64,000 nt of DNA from NCBI GenBank assembly GCA_916610825.1, contig OU744447.1:12445751-12509750 (forward strand). Direction: 5' to 3'. Shown piece by piece: positions 26,901 to 40,154 of this stretch. This DNA is from Haliclystus octoradiatus. Lineage: Eukaryota; Cnidaria; Staurozoa; Stauromedusae; Haliclystidae. A program made the position numbers and the translations under genes. Every line of letters begins with the position of its first letter. Positions within the stretch are counted from its first letter, which is position 1. The notes under the pieces were generated by a model. It was not told where the DNA came from and searched no databases. It saw only the letters and a program-made list of their open reading frames with translations.

Positions 26901-27775
26901 TTTCATGTAAATTTCATATTGCCTGGCAAGTAATTATGATAAGATAATAAATTATAATTTTAAAAATTGTATAGGCATGTAAGATCACAAAGTTATCAGG
27001 AAATAATATCCATGCCATCTGTCTGTAATTCTGTAGTATTACTAGCCTAATGCATGCACATATTACATTGTTGAGAACATATCTGACTAGACGGTGGTAG
27101 GCACTGACAGGGCACTGTCCCAAGGCTGTTTCATACATGTATCTCGCTATTTCTATTTTACATGATAAAAGGGCATGAACTGTAGGAAAAGTTCTTACTT
27201 TGAGACGTCGTCTGTAAGCGAGTAAACTAAGCACTCAGATAACATTTTCAAACAAATATCTTGGAACCAGAAAATTAAGTGGACTGAAGATGAGCAGAGC
27301 TTAACTACGATGTTGACACTTTGCGAAGGTACAAAATCACAACAAGATAATCCTACGAAGATTGTCCACAATCTTTTCAATTTCCGTGTTATTGAAAAAG
27401 TATGCATCTAGATAACTACCGAACCACTTCTGCTTGGACAATTTACCTTGGCTGGAGCACCTGATACGCAATACTTACACTATGTTTGCAAATATACACG
27501 AGACAAACAACACAATCACTCCCGCCATGACTGCTTCTTGTGTTGTGTTTCTGATCTGTGTACAACTCTTGACGTCACGCGCCTCATTTGCATAATCTGA
27601 CAGCGTAAAAAGTGTCCCCAAAAATTTTGTGGAAATGCCGACTTTAGGCATCAAAAAAGGTAGGTTATAACTAATTGTTTTCAATAAAAATTATATCATC
27701 GGAATCAGCGTAAAAGTTTCTACAGGAATATGTGAAAACCTCAAAACCCATTTTTTCATTTCATAGGCACTTTAA

Positions 27776-30700
27776 TAAAGAATGTCTTGCTATGTGCACG
27801 CCAAAGAATCCTAGCTGTTTGAGAAAAACAAACAAAGATGATTTCCTGAAGTTTTCATTTGAGGAACTAAATAAGGAAATTGAGCTGCGCTGTCCTTTGT
27901 TCAAAGCGGTATTGAAAGCTGCAGCACTTCCCCCACACAGAGATAATGGGGATAATGTGTCTTGGAAAGTAACAACCTGCATGGCCGCTGCTGTGTCTCA
28001 AGAACAGATCTCCTTATATGACAGCAGTCCAACTATTGATAACTATCATCATCCAGCATTCTGACCTCATGGTAAGTGACTGATTATGACCCACCAAGTA
28101 TTGAGATGCATATTAAGAATATTATTATGTCGGCAGCATCTTAATATTAGTTAAAAATAAGCTATTGATTTGTAACTAGGCTTTACGAAATTAATTAAAT
28201 GTATAATTTTGTATATTGAGAATTACCTTGACTGATTGATTTCATTCTAGGCCACTATTTTGAGGTTACAAGCTATGAGGTTGATGGTTTCCCATCCTAC
28301 CATGTATAAAAAATTAGATGAATTTGGCAAGGACCATGATCTTCACATTTTGAAAATGGTGGAAAGTCAAGGAAAATAAATAGGTGCTAAAGATGTTACA
28401 CCAGTGGAGCCTGGAAGAAAAATCTCATTTGATAACCTTGACCATCGCACAGAGGTTTGTAGCTTAATCATTCTTATTTGTCAACTAGGCCTACAATGTA
28501 ATTTTCTTTAGCGATGCTAGCTTACTATTTAGATTGCTAGGCAACAGATACCACTGTACTTGGAATAATATTATAGATACTGCACCCTCAAGTTGCATTG
28601 AACATATAGGAATACAACAATAATATTTTCTCTTTATAATGATAAATATTAGTATCTGACATGGTGTACAATAATAATGCATATATTTAGATTAGTCAAT
28701 GATTAACAATACATCTGTAACTGATTTTTATGCAATATCAATTGATTACTTAAAATCTTTAGGATAAAGGGTGTATAAATACGTAGCTACTTCTTATATT
28801 GCAGGTACATTCCATGACTGAAGATCATCAGAATGAAGATGAACATTGGGTGACTTTGATGTCGGTGGAAAATCGCATATTTCAGCCAAATCTCTCAATG
28901 GAAACTCCCCCGGTAGAAGATATTGTCAACCTACAGAACTGTTTATGTATTCCTCAAGCACGAGATTACTGTCGTCAGCGAAGAAATTACATATCATTGA
29001 GTGCCAGGATTGCTGTCAATAGAATTGAATGTCTAAAATTGTTAGATAAATTCGTTCCTAAACATATTAAACATGAATATTCATCTGAAAGCATGAAGCC
29101 AACAAATACGGTTAGTTAAGCTATTCTAAATTACTAGGTAGATAGCTAATTATAAATGTTTTACAGTGTGGAATTTGTAAGGAAAGTACTGTAAAACCTG
29201 TATATAACAGTCAGCTATGAGATGTAGACACATTGGCCACTATATGCAGGTGGTCTTTATAGGCAGGGTTGAGTCAATAAAATTAAATACTATTTTAGAA
29301 ATACCCAAAAGTGACCAGTGTAGACAAATGGCTGCTGATAAGAGGTGACCATTATAACTTATAACAGGCTTGACTGTATCTGCAGACTGATTAAATGTAA
29401 CTTGTCACCCTGCACGGTTCACCCAACTCACTATTATAATCCAAGCATTTATCGATTTCCTATAACAAAATATGAATACAAATTCCTCATGCATTTCTTA
29501 TGTTATCCATAATTGTAGACTTTTCTTGGTGTTATCTACGAAAATGAAAATTAGGCATCTGGGATGCAAAATATAATGGAAGAATTATATCAGAAGTATG
29601 TCCCATTTGCTGGTGAAGGAGAACAGAGAAAATATGCTCACCAGGTAGGTTTAAGCAGTTTACATGACATTAGCAGATTTTCAATTAACTGATTAACTGA
29701 TATGTGTATTAATTGGTCATTTTCTTCTACAGGGAGTTAATGCTGACCAGTTAACAGTTGAACGTGGGGTGAATGGGCTACTGCAGCTAGCAAATGGCTT
29801 TACGCCAGAGGAAAGGTGTGAAGGTCGTCACTTTGAAATAGCAGATTTCCAGGTTGGAATGAAGTTTCTTCAGGTAGTGGATCACAGCATATATGCAATT
29901 ATGAAAGATATATTGTGCCAATTTAAGATATACAGTACAAATTAAGTACAAATTATTGAAACTGATTTGTTTCACAGAAGGGGTCTTTTCCAGTCTTCTA
30001 TTCCTGGAATGAGTGGTGCATTAAACATATTATAATCGGCCACCTCTACACAGCAGCCACCTGTATATAGTGGTCACTCTTAAGTATTATTTGAAACCAC
30101 ATTCATGTTCTCACAGATGTATAGGTTAACAGCCATCACTGGCAGCTCTTGTATGTCTATGTTAACATCAAGTCATAGGTCTATACTGATAAAGGATAGT
30201 GATAAGTGCAATGAAGCATATTTTACTCAACTGTTTCAAAGAACAGTTCAAATTATATCACTTCTGTTTCCATGTCAGGTTGGTTATGATCATTTCTATT
30301 CCTTCAAGTCTGTCACTGATAAATGTACAATGTACAGCGACAAAGTTTTAATCAATCGAAAAAATCTATCTGATGATGTAAGCCGCAAATACGAGGCATG
30401 TAAAAAGTTTTTCCTTTTGGAAGTAGAGGCGAGGATAGTGGCATGTTTGTGTGAAATGTTGGAAATTAATGATGTGGATACTAAAGAATGTTGATCTATT
30501 CCTTCAAATTTAAAAGATAAAGCCGAAAGAATGCAGTTGCAGTTTTTGACTGATTTAAGCGAGAAAGTTGTTGATAAGTTTGTCCTCCGACCATCCAAAA
30601 AAGATGAATATGCTGAAAAACAAGCTTATAAGAATTGGCTCGTTCAGCACAACCCAACTACAAATGATGGCAGATTTTTATGTAGAGCTGATAACTGTTC

Positions 30701-31460
30701 AAAATCCTTTAAGCACAATGGCGCAAGACGTCTCAAACACGAAAAAATACACAATGGTCTTCACCCTGATTTTATGATTGAAAACAATGAGGATAATGAC
30801 GATATGTATAATTATCTATGTGCCTTACTGAAATATGGAATGATACAAATGAACTTTTTTGATGCTGTATCAGAGGGTGATGGAGAACGTGTCTTCCGTA
30901 GTTGGAAGTTTATGCTACCAATACTGCAAAATGATGGTGCTCAGAGCTGCAAATATGCCCTAGAATCATTATTTATGATGTGTCAGTTTTATACCATGCT
31001 CTCGCCACGTGATGCACACAACCTTGTATGGAACCGCTTTAATAAGGCAAAATATGGATGGGGTGGCAACATACCAATCGATTTGGCGTTAGAACACTTT
31101 AACAACTTTTTAAAAGCTGTCCTCCGACTTGATCCGAATTCTACAAACCATAAAGCAGTTGATATGTATTGTCATGCCTAGTCTTACAATAAATCTATCA
31201 TTGAAAACTTTGATACTGAAAGTAAAATAATTAAACGATCTGGTAAACATGTGAAAACATCAATAGACAATGATTTGAAAAAAGTTGTCAAAGAACTTCT
31301 TAATCAGAATACTCTATCTGCCTTTTCTGATAGATCTGATCGTATAGCGTATTCGGGTTTTCCAGACGATATATTATGTTCACTTGATATATTGCATGCA
31401 TTGTACGAGTGGATCAATGAACATAAACGTAAAATATTTCTATTAAAAAATGCCAGATAA
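27776..31460 (+). pseudogene. DUF6589-type transposon protein, central and C-terminal exons
   Basis: Exons with good splice sites lie at 27776-28071, 28251-28454, 28805-29110, 29519-29644, 29733-29873 and 30117-31460. Landmarks in order are NKECLAMCTPKNPSCLRKTN; ISFDNLDHRTE; HWVTLMSVENR; LGVIYENEN; DQLTVERGVNGLL; QVGYDHFYSFKS; a C2H2-like finger (C-x4-C-x13-H-x3-H) at about 30690-30750; and EGDGERVFRSWKFMLP followed by NIPIDLALEHFNN. The DQLTVERG and EGDGER-W blocks are the ones I associate with DUF6589. In-frame stops occur at 28062, 28377, about 29554, 30492 and 31179, and the frame across the first intron does not match, so the gene is dead. No other frame carries the homology, which argues for decay by point mutation. 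The TAA at 31458 is a plausible natural end. Confidence 0.8.
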
Positions 31461-33121
<1,661 letters not shown>

Positions 33122-33414
33122 AGTTTATTTCAATCATTGAAAAGTACATACCGAGTAGGCAAGTTTTACATTGAGTAATTGAATTTACAATGATTGTTGT
33201 CACCCCTTAAGCAGTTTTGCTTGTTTATTGGGGGACAAAGTTATTTACATTTTGATTTACTTAACAATAAAAACAAATGAATAAAAAGAGGAAGTCATAA
33301 AAAGAAAGCAAAGTGAAAAAATAAAAGCAAATGTAAAAGGAAGAAATATGTATATAGGGCCTACTGTATATATATAATATACATAAATAGTAGATCAAAG
33401 ATCACGAGTTTATT

Positions 33415-33454
33415 CCGTTACTCTGAGTTTCGCGTAAAGACGCTCTTCAGACGG
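33415..33454 (-). ncRNA. Hammerhead ribozyme core, minus-strand copy
   Basis: The mirror image of the plus-strand ribozyme, because the two palindrome arms are identical. A transcript from either strand would carry one sense hammerhead and one antisense copy that could sequester it in a long hairpin. Confidence 0.72.
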
Positions 33455-33465
33455 TTTTAATAAAA

Positions 33466-33505
33466 CCGTCTGAAGAGCGTCTTTACGCGAAACTCAGAGT
33501 AACGG
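33466..33505 (+). ncRNA. Hammerhead ribozyme core, plus-strand copy
   Basis: All invariant positions are present. Stem I pairs CCGT (33466-33469) with ACGG (33502-33505). The core CTGAAGA is at 33470-33476. Stem II is GCGT-CTTT-ACGC (33477-33488). GAAA is at 33489-33492. Stem III is minimal: A-U, C-G and U-A pairs closed by a 3-nt loop (33492-33500). The expected cleavage is after GUA at 33501. Such a short stem III is typical of hammerheads in Penelope-like elements and animal retrozymes, which often act as dimers. The structure was read by eye, and activity is not shown. Confidence 0.75.
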
Positions 33506-33639
33506 AATAAACTCGTGATCTTTGATCTACTATTTATATTGCTCTGCTTTTAGCATTGAGCACTCAAATTGATGTTTTGCCCACACAATTACTTTATTAT
33601 AATATACATATATATATATAACTTTTCTAGGCCTACGGA

Positions 33640-33815
33640 TGTTAAATACATGATGTATATAATAGTTAAGTTGAAAACACTAGTTGAGATATGGTAAGTA
33701 GCATTAGTTAATAGATTATCTAGATACGGATGTTAAATAGATAATGTATAATAGCAATGTTGTAAAATATTAGTTGATATATAGTAACATTAATTATCTA
33801 AATACGGATGTTAAG
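33640..33815. repeat. ~85-bp tandem repeat in the LINE 3' UTR
   Basis: The phrase ACGGATGTTAA recurs near 33638, 33725 and 33804, with diverged sequence between, giving just over two units. Short 3'-UTR repeats are common in LINEs of this type. Confidence 0.75.
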
Positions 33816-36717
33816 TTAAGTTACAGACATAACAATCATGTATCGCACAATCAGTGACATAGTTGTCAAGCATGTGATCTTTAATTAAATGCCGGAAGTC
33901 TGTTGAAGAAGGGTCGATGTCATAGAACTTTTTGTTGTTCCAAAGGTAAGGTAGTCTATAATTTGGGAGGTTTTGCAAGAAAGTTGTTGCAGCGAATGGG
34001 ATGTGAAAGATATCACGTTTTCTCTTATCAATTTTAATGTATATAAAGTTAGAATATACAATTTCAGGAGCACGTTTGAAAACAACTTTTTGTAAAACAG
34101 CAAAAATTTTCAAAAGATATAAATCTTCTGATTTCAATATTCTCAAGTTTTTCAGAATTGGAGTTGTGTGACTCAAAAATTTAGCATTAACAACAATGCG
34201 GACACATCTTTTTTGGAGTTTGCTCAACTGACTAAGATTTGAAGCATGACCCCAAATAGGAATGCTGTATTTTATGTGTGGTTGAATTATTGAAGAATAG
34301 ATTTGTGCTTTATGACGGGTGGTAAGAAAGTCTTTGAGTTTAATCAAGGTGTAACAGAGTCTGCGTATTTTCTTACAGACGAATTCAACGTGTTGTTTAA
34401 AATTAAGCTTGTCATCAAGAAATATGCCAAGGAATTTAATAGACGAGTTGGAACAATTAGTCCCACATCGTTCAATAGATAAGTTGTTCAATGAGATATT
34501 GAGATTTCTTTTCATTGGGTTGTTAAATATCATATAATTTGTTTTGTTTTCGTTTAATGTTAGTTGATTATCAAAAAACCACTTGGAAATAATGTTAAGT
34601 TCATGATTTACATTGTACTGGAGCTTAGTGAAATCAGAGTCTGATAATTGAAGTGTGGTGTCATCAGCAAACAAACTTATATGGAATTTTGAATTTGAAG
34701 GCAAATCATTTATGTAAATTAAAAATAGAAGTGGTCCAAGTATGCTTCCCTGAGGCACACCACAGGTAATTGTCTGAGGCGCAGATGTAATATTGTCAAT
34801 TGTGACAGCCTGTTGCCTTTGAAAAAGATAATTTTGAAACCACTGGAACTCTACATTGGTAAAACCATAATGGCACATTTTTTGTAAAAGTATTTTGTTG
34901 TTGACGGTGTCAAACGCCTTTTTTAGATCTAGAAAGATGGCAATATGGTGTTTGCTAGATCGATTGGAAAAGATGTTGTTCAAAAAATTTTAAATGCAAT
35001 GAGTAGTTTCATATGACTTGCGGAAACCAAATTGAAATTTAGTTATAAAATGTTCTTCGAAATATGGGTAAACTTGGTTATAAACTATTCTTTCAAAAAT
35101 TTTGGAAAAAGTGGTTAATAAAGAAATGGGTCTGTGATTCGAGAGGATGTGGCGATCACCTGCTTTAAAAATGGGTAAAATTTTTGCGAGTTTGTACTCG
35201 CTTGGAAAATATCCTGTTTTGAGTGATAAATTGATAAGGTAGGTTAAGGGTGATAGGATTTCAGCATGGACATATTTCAAACATTTATTGGAGACAGAGT
35301 CAAAAGATGTACTGTTTTTATTTTTCATTTTTTTTATAGCTTTGGAGACAGTATTTTGAGAAACAAGTTTGAATTTAAATGATGTATCAGGATTGGGAGG
35401 CAAATAGCGCTTGAAATTGTCAGTGTTTGAAAATCTACTGGCAAGCTGAGGTCCAACATTTGTAAAAAATTCATTAAAGGCTTCAACAATTTCAGATGTG
35501 TTCACGATTTTTCTGTTATTTACGTGAAAGAATTCAGGAAAACGATTTTTCTTTTTATTTCTGCTAAGGAGGTTGTTTGTGGCTTTCCATTAAAGTTTAA
35601 TGTCATTTTTGTAGTGTTTGTAAAAATAGTCCCAATATAAGATTTTTCTTTTACGATCAACTTTGAAATAAATTTTTGTGTAAATGTCATACAAATTTTT
35701 AGTTTCAAGATTTTGAGTTGTTATCCATTTATGATGTAATTTCATTTTACATTTTCTAGAAATTAGGATTCCTTTGGTCATCCATGGGTTAATTTTTTGT
35801 TTATTTTTGTTTAAATTTGTGTGAATAATTGGACATGCATCGTTAAGACAATTTTGAAATTGGGTATGGAATTGAGAAAAAGCTTGAATAGGATCATCTG
35901 GAAGGTACCAATTGCACTGTGAAAGGTGATTTCTAAGAATTTCTAGATTGGTATTACTGGTATTGCGAAAAGAAACAGATGTTGATATTTTCTTTTCTTT
36001 AAATTGAAAATAAACAAAAGGACATAGATGATCGGACAAATCAGTTGTGATAATACCTGTTGTTAAGTTATTTTTGTAATTCGTAAAAATATTGTCTAGG
36101 AGAGTGCATGATTTTTTAGTGATTCTTGTTGGTCGAACAGTGAGTGGAAAAAACTTGAAATCCATGCAGCTTGTGATTAGATCATTCAGTTTTGGAGATT
36201 CAAGCAACATGTTAACATTGAAATCACCACCAATGAACACTGTTCTATGGCAATAGGTAGATAAAACATTTCTCAAAATTGAAATTGCATTCGGAAAATT
36301 TGAATGTGGTGGAATGTAAACTGATACAAACACAAAATGTAAGGATTCAGCTACAACAATTTCGATGTCACTATTGATTTCTGATAATAATTCGTTTTTA
36401 GTGCAGTTTAGAGAGCTATGGACAACTAATCCAACACCCCCACCTCGCGATTTGTTTCTTTCCATAAAAACATAATCATAATTTTCTAAAGAGATGCTAC
36501 CACCTTGCCAAATTTCTTGCAATGCGAGTACCTTAATATTGCTTGTTTTAATCAGCTCTATGACGCTGTCGTTGTTCTTCAACAAGCTTCTGACAATTTG
36601 TGTAGCGAATGACATGACGGATTTAGATAAATCATTGTTAGTAATGTATCCTAGTCTCTCGACCAATTCACACTGACTGTAAATGTGATCAAGATTTAAA
36701 TTTTCAGTAGTAGTCAT
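33811..36717 (-). pseudogene. LINE ORF2: endonuclease and reverse transcriptase, two nonsense codons
   Basis: A multi-domain retrotransposon enzyme. The N-terminal AP endonuclease shows ALQEIWQGG, RNKSRGGGVGLVV, GGDFNVNM and LSDHLCPF. The reverse transcriptase shows AKILPIFKAGD, NHRPISLLTTFSKIFERI, FLDLKKAFDTVN, GVPQGSILGPLLFLIYIN and the catalytic FADD in SLFADDTTL. The frame is uninterrupted except for in-frame TAA codons at about 35590 and 34990. The sequence continues in the same frame across both. The copy cannot make full-length protein without readthrough but is otherwise well preserved. The start at 36717 follows ORF1 by about 210 bp. Confidence 0.88.
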
Positions 36718-36926
36718 AATTGTTTAAAATGTCAAAGGCTGTTTGTCGTGATATTGCTAATCTAAAGTACAAACTAATTTCACAGTAATGAAGATTATGA
36801 TAATATATCAAATGCAGATCTAATTCTTGGTAAAGAAAGAAGAAAGATTGGAAGTAAGATAAGATAAAAATAAAATGGAATGGAAGTAAATGATTACACA
36901 TAGTGATGGTTTTGTAAATTATAAAC

Positions 36927-37751
36927 TTATCCTTGTGATGGCGGTTCGTGCGTTGAGTGTTGTTGGGATTCAATAGATTGTGCGATGAATTCATTGAGAG
37001 AATCTTCGTCCATAGTAACATTCTGACCGTCCAGATGTTTAACAATAACATTCAAGTCAGAAGTCCAAGTGGCCAAAATTTTTTTTTCTTTTAACAATTT
37101 TCTACATTCGTAGAACAGTTTAGCTGATTCTTTGGTTAAATGTTCTGATATAAAAATACCAGTTCTCGACTCTTTTAGATTCCTTCTAGAATCATAGACA
37201 GCCCTTCGCTTCCATATGTTGTTGAAGTAGACTAGGACCGTTGGCTTCCGCCTAGTCACCAGGCTACTTTCGTCGTTTAACTGACTAGCGGCTTTTGTAT
37301 TAGATTTATTGCGAAATCTATTATTCAAAGATGGCGGCTCAATTTTTTTTGCTGAGAAATCGTGCTCGCTCAAAGTTATGCCAAGATGATTACTTGCCAC
37401 ATTTTGTACACTTTTAATCAGATCTTCGTTCACCGGTAGTCCATCAAATCGGAGATAGTTGAGATTATTTGACTTTATTTGTTTTACTGCAGCATGTTTC
37501 AACTTTTTAATTTCTTCTTCTTGCCGGCTTAGTCTGAGGGTCAAGGTAAGTACGTCATCTCTCACCTCTTCAAGTTCAGCTTTGATATCTTTTACTGCTT
37601 CAGCCACTGCTGATTTTATTAGATCTCTGAATTCATCACAGGCAAAAACATCCAACATATCTTTCTTTGTAAAAGATGACGCTGTTTTCTTAGCTAACGA
37701 TGGAATCGGTGTAGCTATGGTCGATCCGCGTGTTGATACCTTAGACGTCAT
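36927..37751 (-). CDS. LINE ORF1: coiled-coil nucleic-acid-binding protein
   Basis: An intact 274-codon frame. Residues about 55-90 form a charged heptad-like region (AELEEVRDDVLTLTLRLSRQ) consistent with a coiled coil. Next comes YLRFDGLPVNEDL and then RKPTVLVYFNNIWKRRAVYDSRR, resembling the RRM-like and C-terminal domains of LINE ORF1 chaperones. Such proteins trimerise and coat element RNA in a ribonucleoprotein. The ATG at 37749-37751 is the first in frame and lies about 120 bp from the presumed 5' end. Confidence 0.75.
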   Translation of the reverse strand: MTSKVSTRGSTIATPIPSLAKKTASSFTKKDMLDVFACDEFRDLIKSAVAEAVKDIKAELEEVRDDVLTLTLRLSRQEEEIKKLKHAAVKQIKSNNLNYLRFDGLPVNEDLIKSVQNVASNHLGITLSEHDFSAKKIEPPSLNNRFRNKSNTKAASQLNDESSLVTRRKPTVLVYFNNIWKRRAVYDSRRNLKESRTGIFISEHLTKESAKLFYECRKLLKEKKILATWTSDLNVIVKHLDGQNVTMDEDSLNEFIAQSIESQQHSTHEPPSQG

Positions 37752-37870
37752 TTCGTTAATTTTTTCAGTTTCACTCCAATCTAATTGATATTCAAGTTGA
37801 TTGAATGTATTTGTTTTTATTTGTATTGGTAATGCTGATGTTTGAGTATTAATAAGCTAAGATGCGGGGA

Positions 37871-38404
37871 AGCATCGTAGCAAAAAAAAACACGACCGTA
37901 CTCTACCAATAATTGCGCAACTACCAATATATTGTAGTTCATTTATGTTCTAATTAATACTTAATCCCCACATTAGGCAGACCCAAGAAAGAAGGTGATT
38001 ATAACTAGGGAATAATGATACTAGAAGGTTGAGTGTAGGATAGGTCTTCATAAAAGCTGAAAATTAAAACATTCATCTCCTCTACTGTTTGAACAATGGC
38101 AAAAATAGATACAGGAATAACTGGTTAAATTGGATTCATAAACATCTTTGGATTAATATAGTCAAATTTACATAAAAATATTCCAGAGAAATTTAAATCA
38201 AATTCTTTTTTATAGTTGTCAAATTCTACAATGGTTATAATAATAGTAAATGTCAATAAGGCTATAAAACTACTTTAAATATCTTAAAAGTGAATGTCTT
38301 GATTTCTTTATTCTAATACCGATGAGGTCTGATCATAATATCATATATATGATAGATGTACTTATTTATTAGAGGATATAAAAGTAAAATCAATGTACAA
38401 TTTT
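37871..38404. other. Spacer between helicase gene end and LINE 5' end
   Basis: AT-rich sequence with no coding signal. It is the other part of the original intergenic region between the two convergent transposon genes. Confidence 0.5.
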
Positions 38405-39772
38405 TCATACACTCTCAAATGACTGATCTGGTGATGATAATATATTAATGTTTGATAAGTCCATCCCACTGACATTGTATCCTGCATCTGACTCGACATT
38501 AGACCGCATTGATTCATCTAAATTTGATAGCAGAGAATCAGAAACCATCTGTAGCAGTGAGTCATCTCTGATTTCCACCCACTCTGGATGAAGCTCATCA
38601 TAGCAATAATCATCACATAAACTATCAACTTGAGATAAATTATTTAAGTCATCAAACTCTGTAACCAACGTAATATCAATGTCATCAAATATTTTTGAGA
38701 ATATGTGTAAATCATGTTTAGCATGAACATGTCTCCAAGTCTCCATGAAATTATATAAATCTTCAATGGTAAAGATACAATCGCATTTATTTATGACTTG
38801 TTTGATTTGAAATTCTGTGAATTCATACCACACAGCAGTTAATGCAAGGTCTTTCAATTTGTTAGAGTAGATCTCTAGCTCTCGTCGCAAATCCAATTTC
38901 TGTTGTTGAGTCACAACTCTAGAATTGGTGGAGGATAAAGTGTCAAGCTCTTTGTCCTTAAATAAATCTAAATCAAGAAGGCACATATCATTACCACATG
39001 CACATGTTTCACAGCAGATTTCACAGCAGTAACAGTTTGCTTCGTTGACATTATTGTCGTTAAATTGGTTTCCCAATAGAGTGCGCCTACATTGATCTAG
39101 GTATATGTAACCTTTCATATCATCGGTTGATCGACTGCATGGCAAACCATTATAAAACAGGTAGCAAAAACTTGGCAAACCATCTCTACCAGCTCTACCT
39201 GTCTCTTTGACATATGCCTCAAGAGAAGTCGAGGGACCAAAGTGAATTATCCTTTTCACATCTTTACAATCCATACCCATTCCATATGCAATTGTGCAAA
39301 TTAAAACACGCAAGTGGCTATTTGACTTTGTCAATTGTTCTTGTATGTGTTCCTTCACGGTGGTAACTGTTCCAGCATGAAACATTTCTACTTTTCTATT
39401 TCTACAGAGGTATTCACCATGGTATATGTTGTCCTCTAGAGCAATTTTAAATACTCTCCATATAAGCGCACATTGGGATCTACTCTAACAAAATATTATT
39501 GTGCGTGTACATGAATAGCAGTCTTTTTTTTGTAACTCTTCAAGAATGCCGTGAAATGTATTTTCTAAGGAAACATCCTTATCAATATATTGGACGACGT
39601 AAGATATGTTAGCCTTCATGGGACTTTTCTCTATTTCGAAGGTATTTTGAATTGATAATGTAAGGCGTTCATAGATAATATATTTGGTACTGGTTGTTGC
39701 CGTAGCAGTAAATATAGCAAATCTTGTAGAATTGTCTAGTAAAGCTCTCAGTTGGCCAAGGTTTCTATACAA
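38405..39772 (-). pseudogene. RecQ-type helicase of the transposon, C-terminal exon
   Basis: It begins after a CTCCTTTCAG acceptor with YRNLGQLRALL. Motif III follows as FTATATTSTKY, then TRTIIFC. The second RecA domain has HGEYLCRNR, FHAGTV, VLICTIAYGMGMDCKDVKRIIHF and ETGRAGRDG (motif VI with its arginine finger). A Cys-rich zinc-binding segment (CYCCEICCETCACGNDMC) and a ~200-residue C-terminal domain with HIFSKIFDDIDITLV complete it. One in-frame TAG at 39485-39487 interrupts otherwise continuous coding, and its neighbours (IIFC…SRSQCALIWRVF) read on in frame. The protein would unwind DNA 3' to 5'; inside a transposon it may assist excision or replication of the element, which is inference. 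Confidence 0.85.
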
Positions 39773-40154
39773 CTGAAAGGAGACTTTTTACCCTTAGCAT
39801 AGCCCCTGTGTAGAAAAGAAAAAAGGAGGAGATAAAAATATATCTTATGAGGTAGCATAACATAAGGGAAAAAAGAATGAATTTTGCATCGTAATGTAGC
39901 CAATATCTAAAACAGTAATTTGAATGGCTTCGGTTCTGTTCTTCAGTGTATGAGATTTATAATTTTTTTCGAATAATTAATGATATATGTAGACTTTACT
40001 CTAGTCTACACCTTGAAATTCCTTCCAGTTTTAATTTGTAATATATAAATGTCTGTTTTCCTGTACACTATGTCTTACATTTTATTATAGAAATCATTCT
40101 TTAAAAATAACTTGAAAAGTCCCAAAAATACAAGAATAATGCCTTCGAATATGC

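Larger units (their letters stand above)
17672..27560. other. Interior of the TTAA element: AT-rich, no long gene
   Basis: About 9.9 kb without a convincing gene on either strand. The longest open frames (around 100 codons, for example minus 18692-19015 and 26914-27234) have no domain signature. Recognisable contents are a small inverted-repeat element near 19.3 kb, a tRNA-like promoter near 21.6 kb and an 8-bp tandem repeat near 23.9 kb. The length suggests that further old insertions are buried here. Confidence 0.5.
17461..27775. mobile_element. TTAA-flanked 10.3-kb DNA element (Kolobok- or piggyBac-like), nested
   Basis: The element itself is 17465-27771. It starts AGTGCCTATG and ends CATAGGCACT, with TTAA at both sides (17461-17464 and 27772-27775). 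The inverted ends extend about 206-211 bp: the outer ~30 bp are nearly identical, the middle is diverged, and TGACGTCAAGAGTTGTACAC is shared at the inner end (17651-17670 and 27561-27578). A TTAA duplication is typical of Kolobok and piggyBac. The long termini and AGTG start fit Kolobok better. No transposase frame is recognisable inside, so it is non-autonomous or an eroded composite. It interrupts a coding exon of the host transposon: reading across a single TTAA restores the frame (Glu-Ile-Asn-Lys-Glu-Cys). Confidence 0.85.
33383..33537. repeat. Perfect 155-bp palindrome
   Basis: Two identical 77-bp arms flank a single central base (33460). Checked base by base, pairing runs without mismatch from 33459/33461 out to 33383/33537 and stops at 33382/33538. 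A 13-bp direct repeat, TATAATATACATA, lies at 33373-33385 and 33598-33610. This suggests an insertion made of the palindrome plus a ~60-bp single-copy tail within the LINE 3' UTR. Confidence 0.97.

Noticed and set aside
37459-37788. 109-codon plus-strand frame
   Set aside because: Antisense shadow of LINE ORF1.
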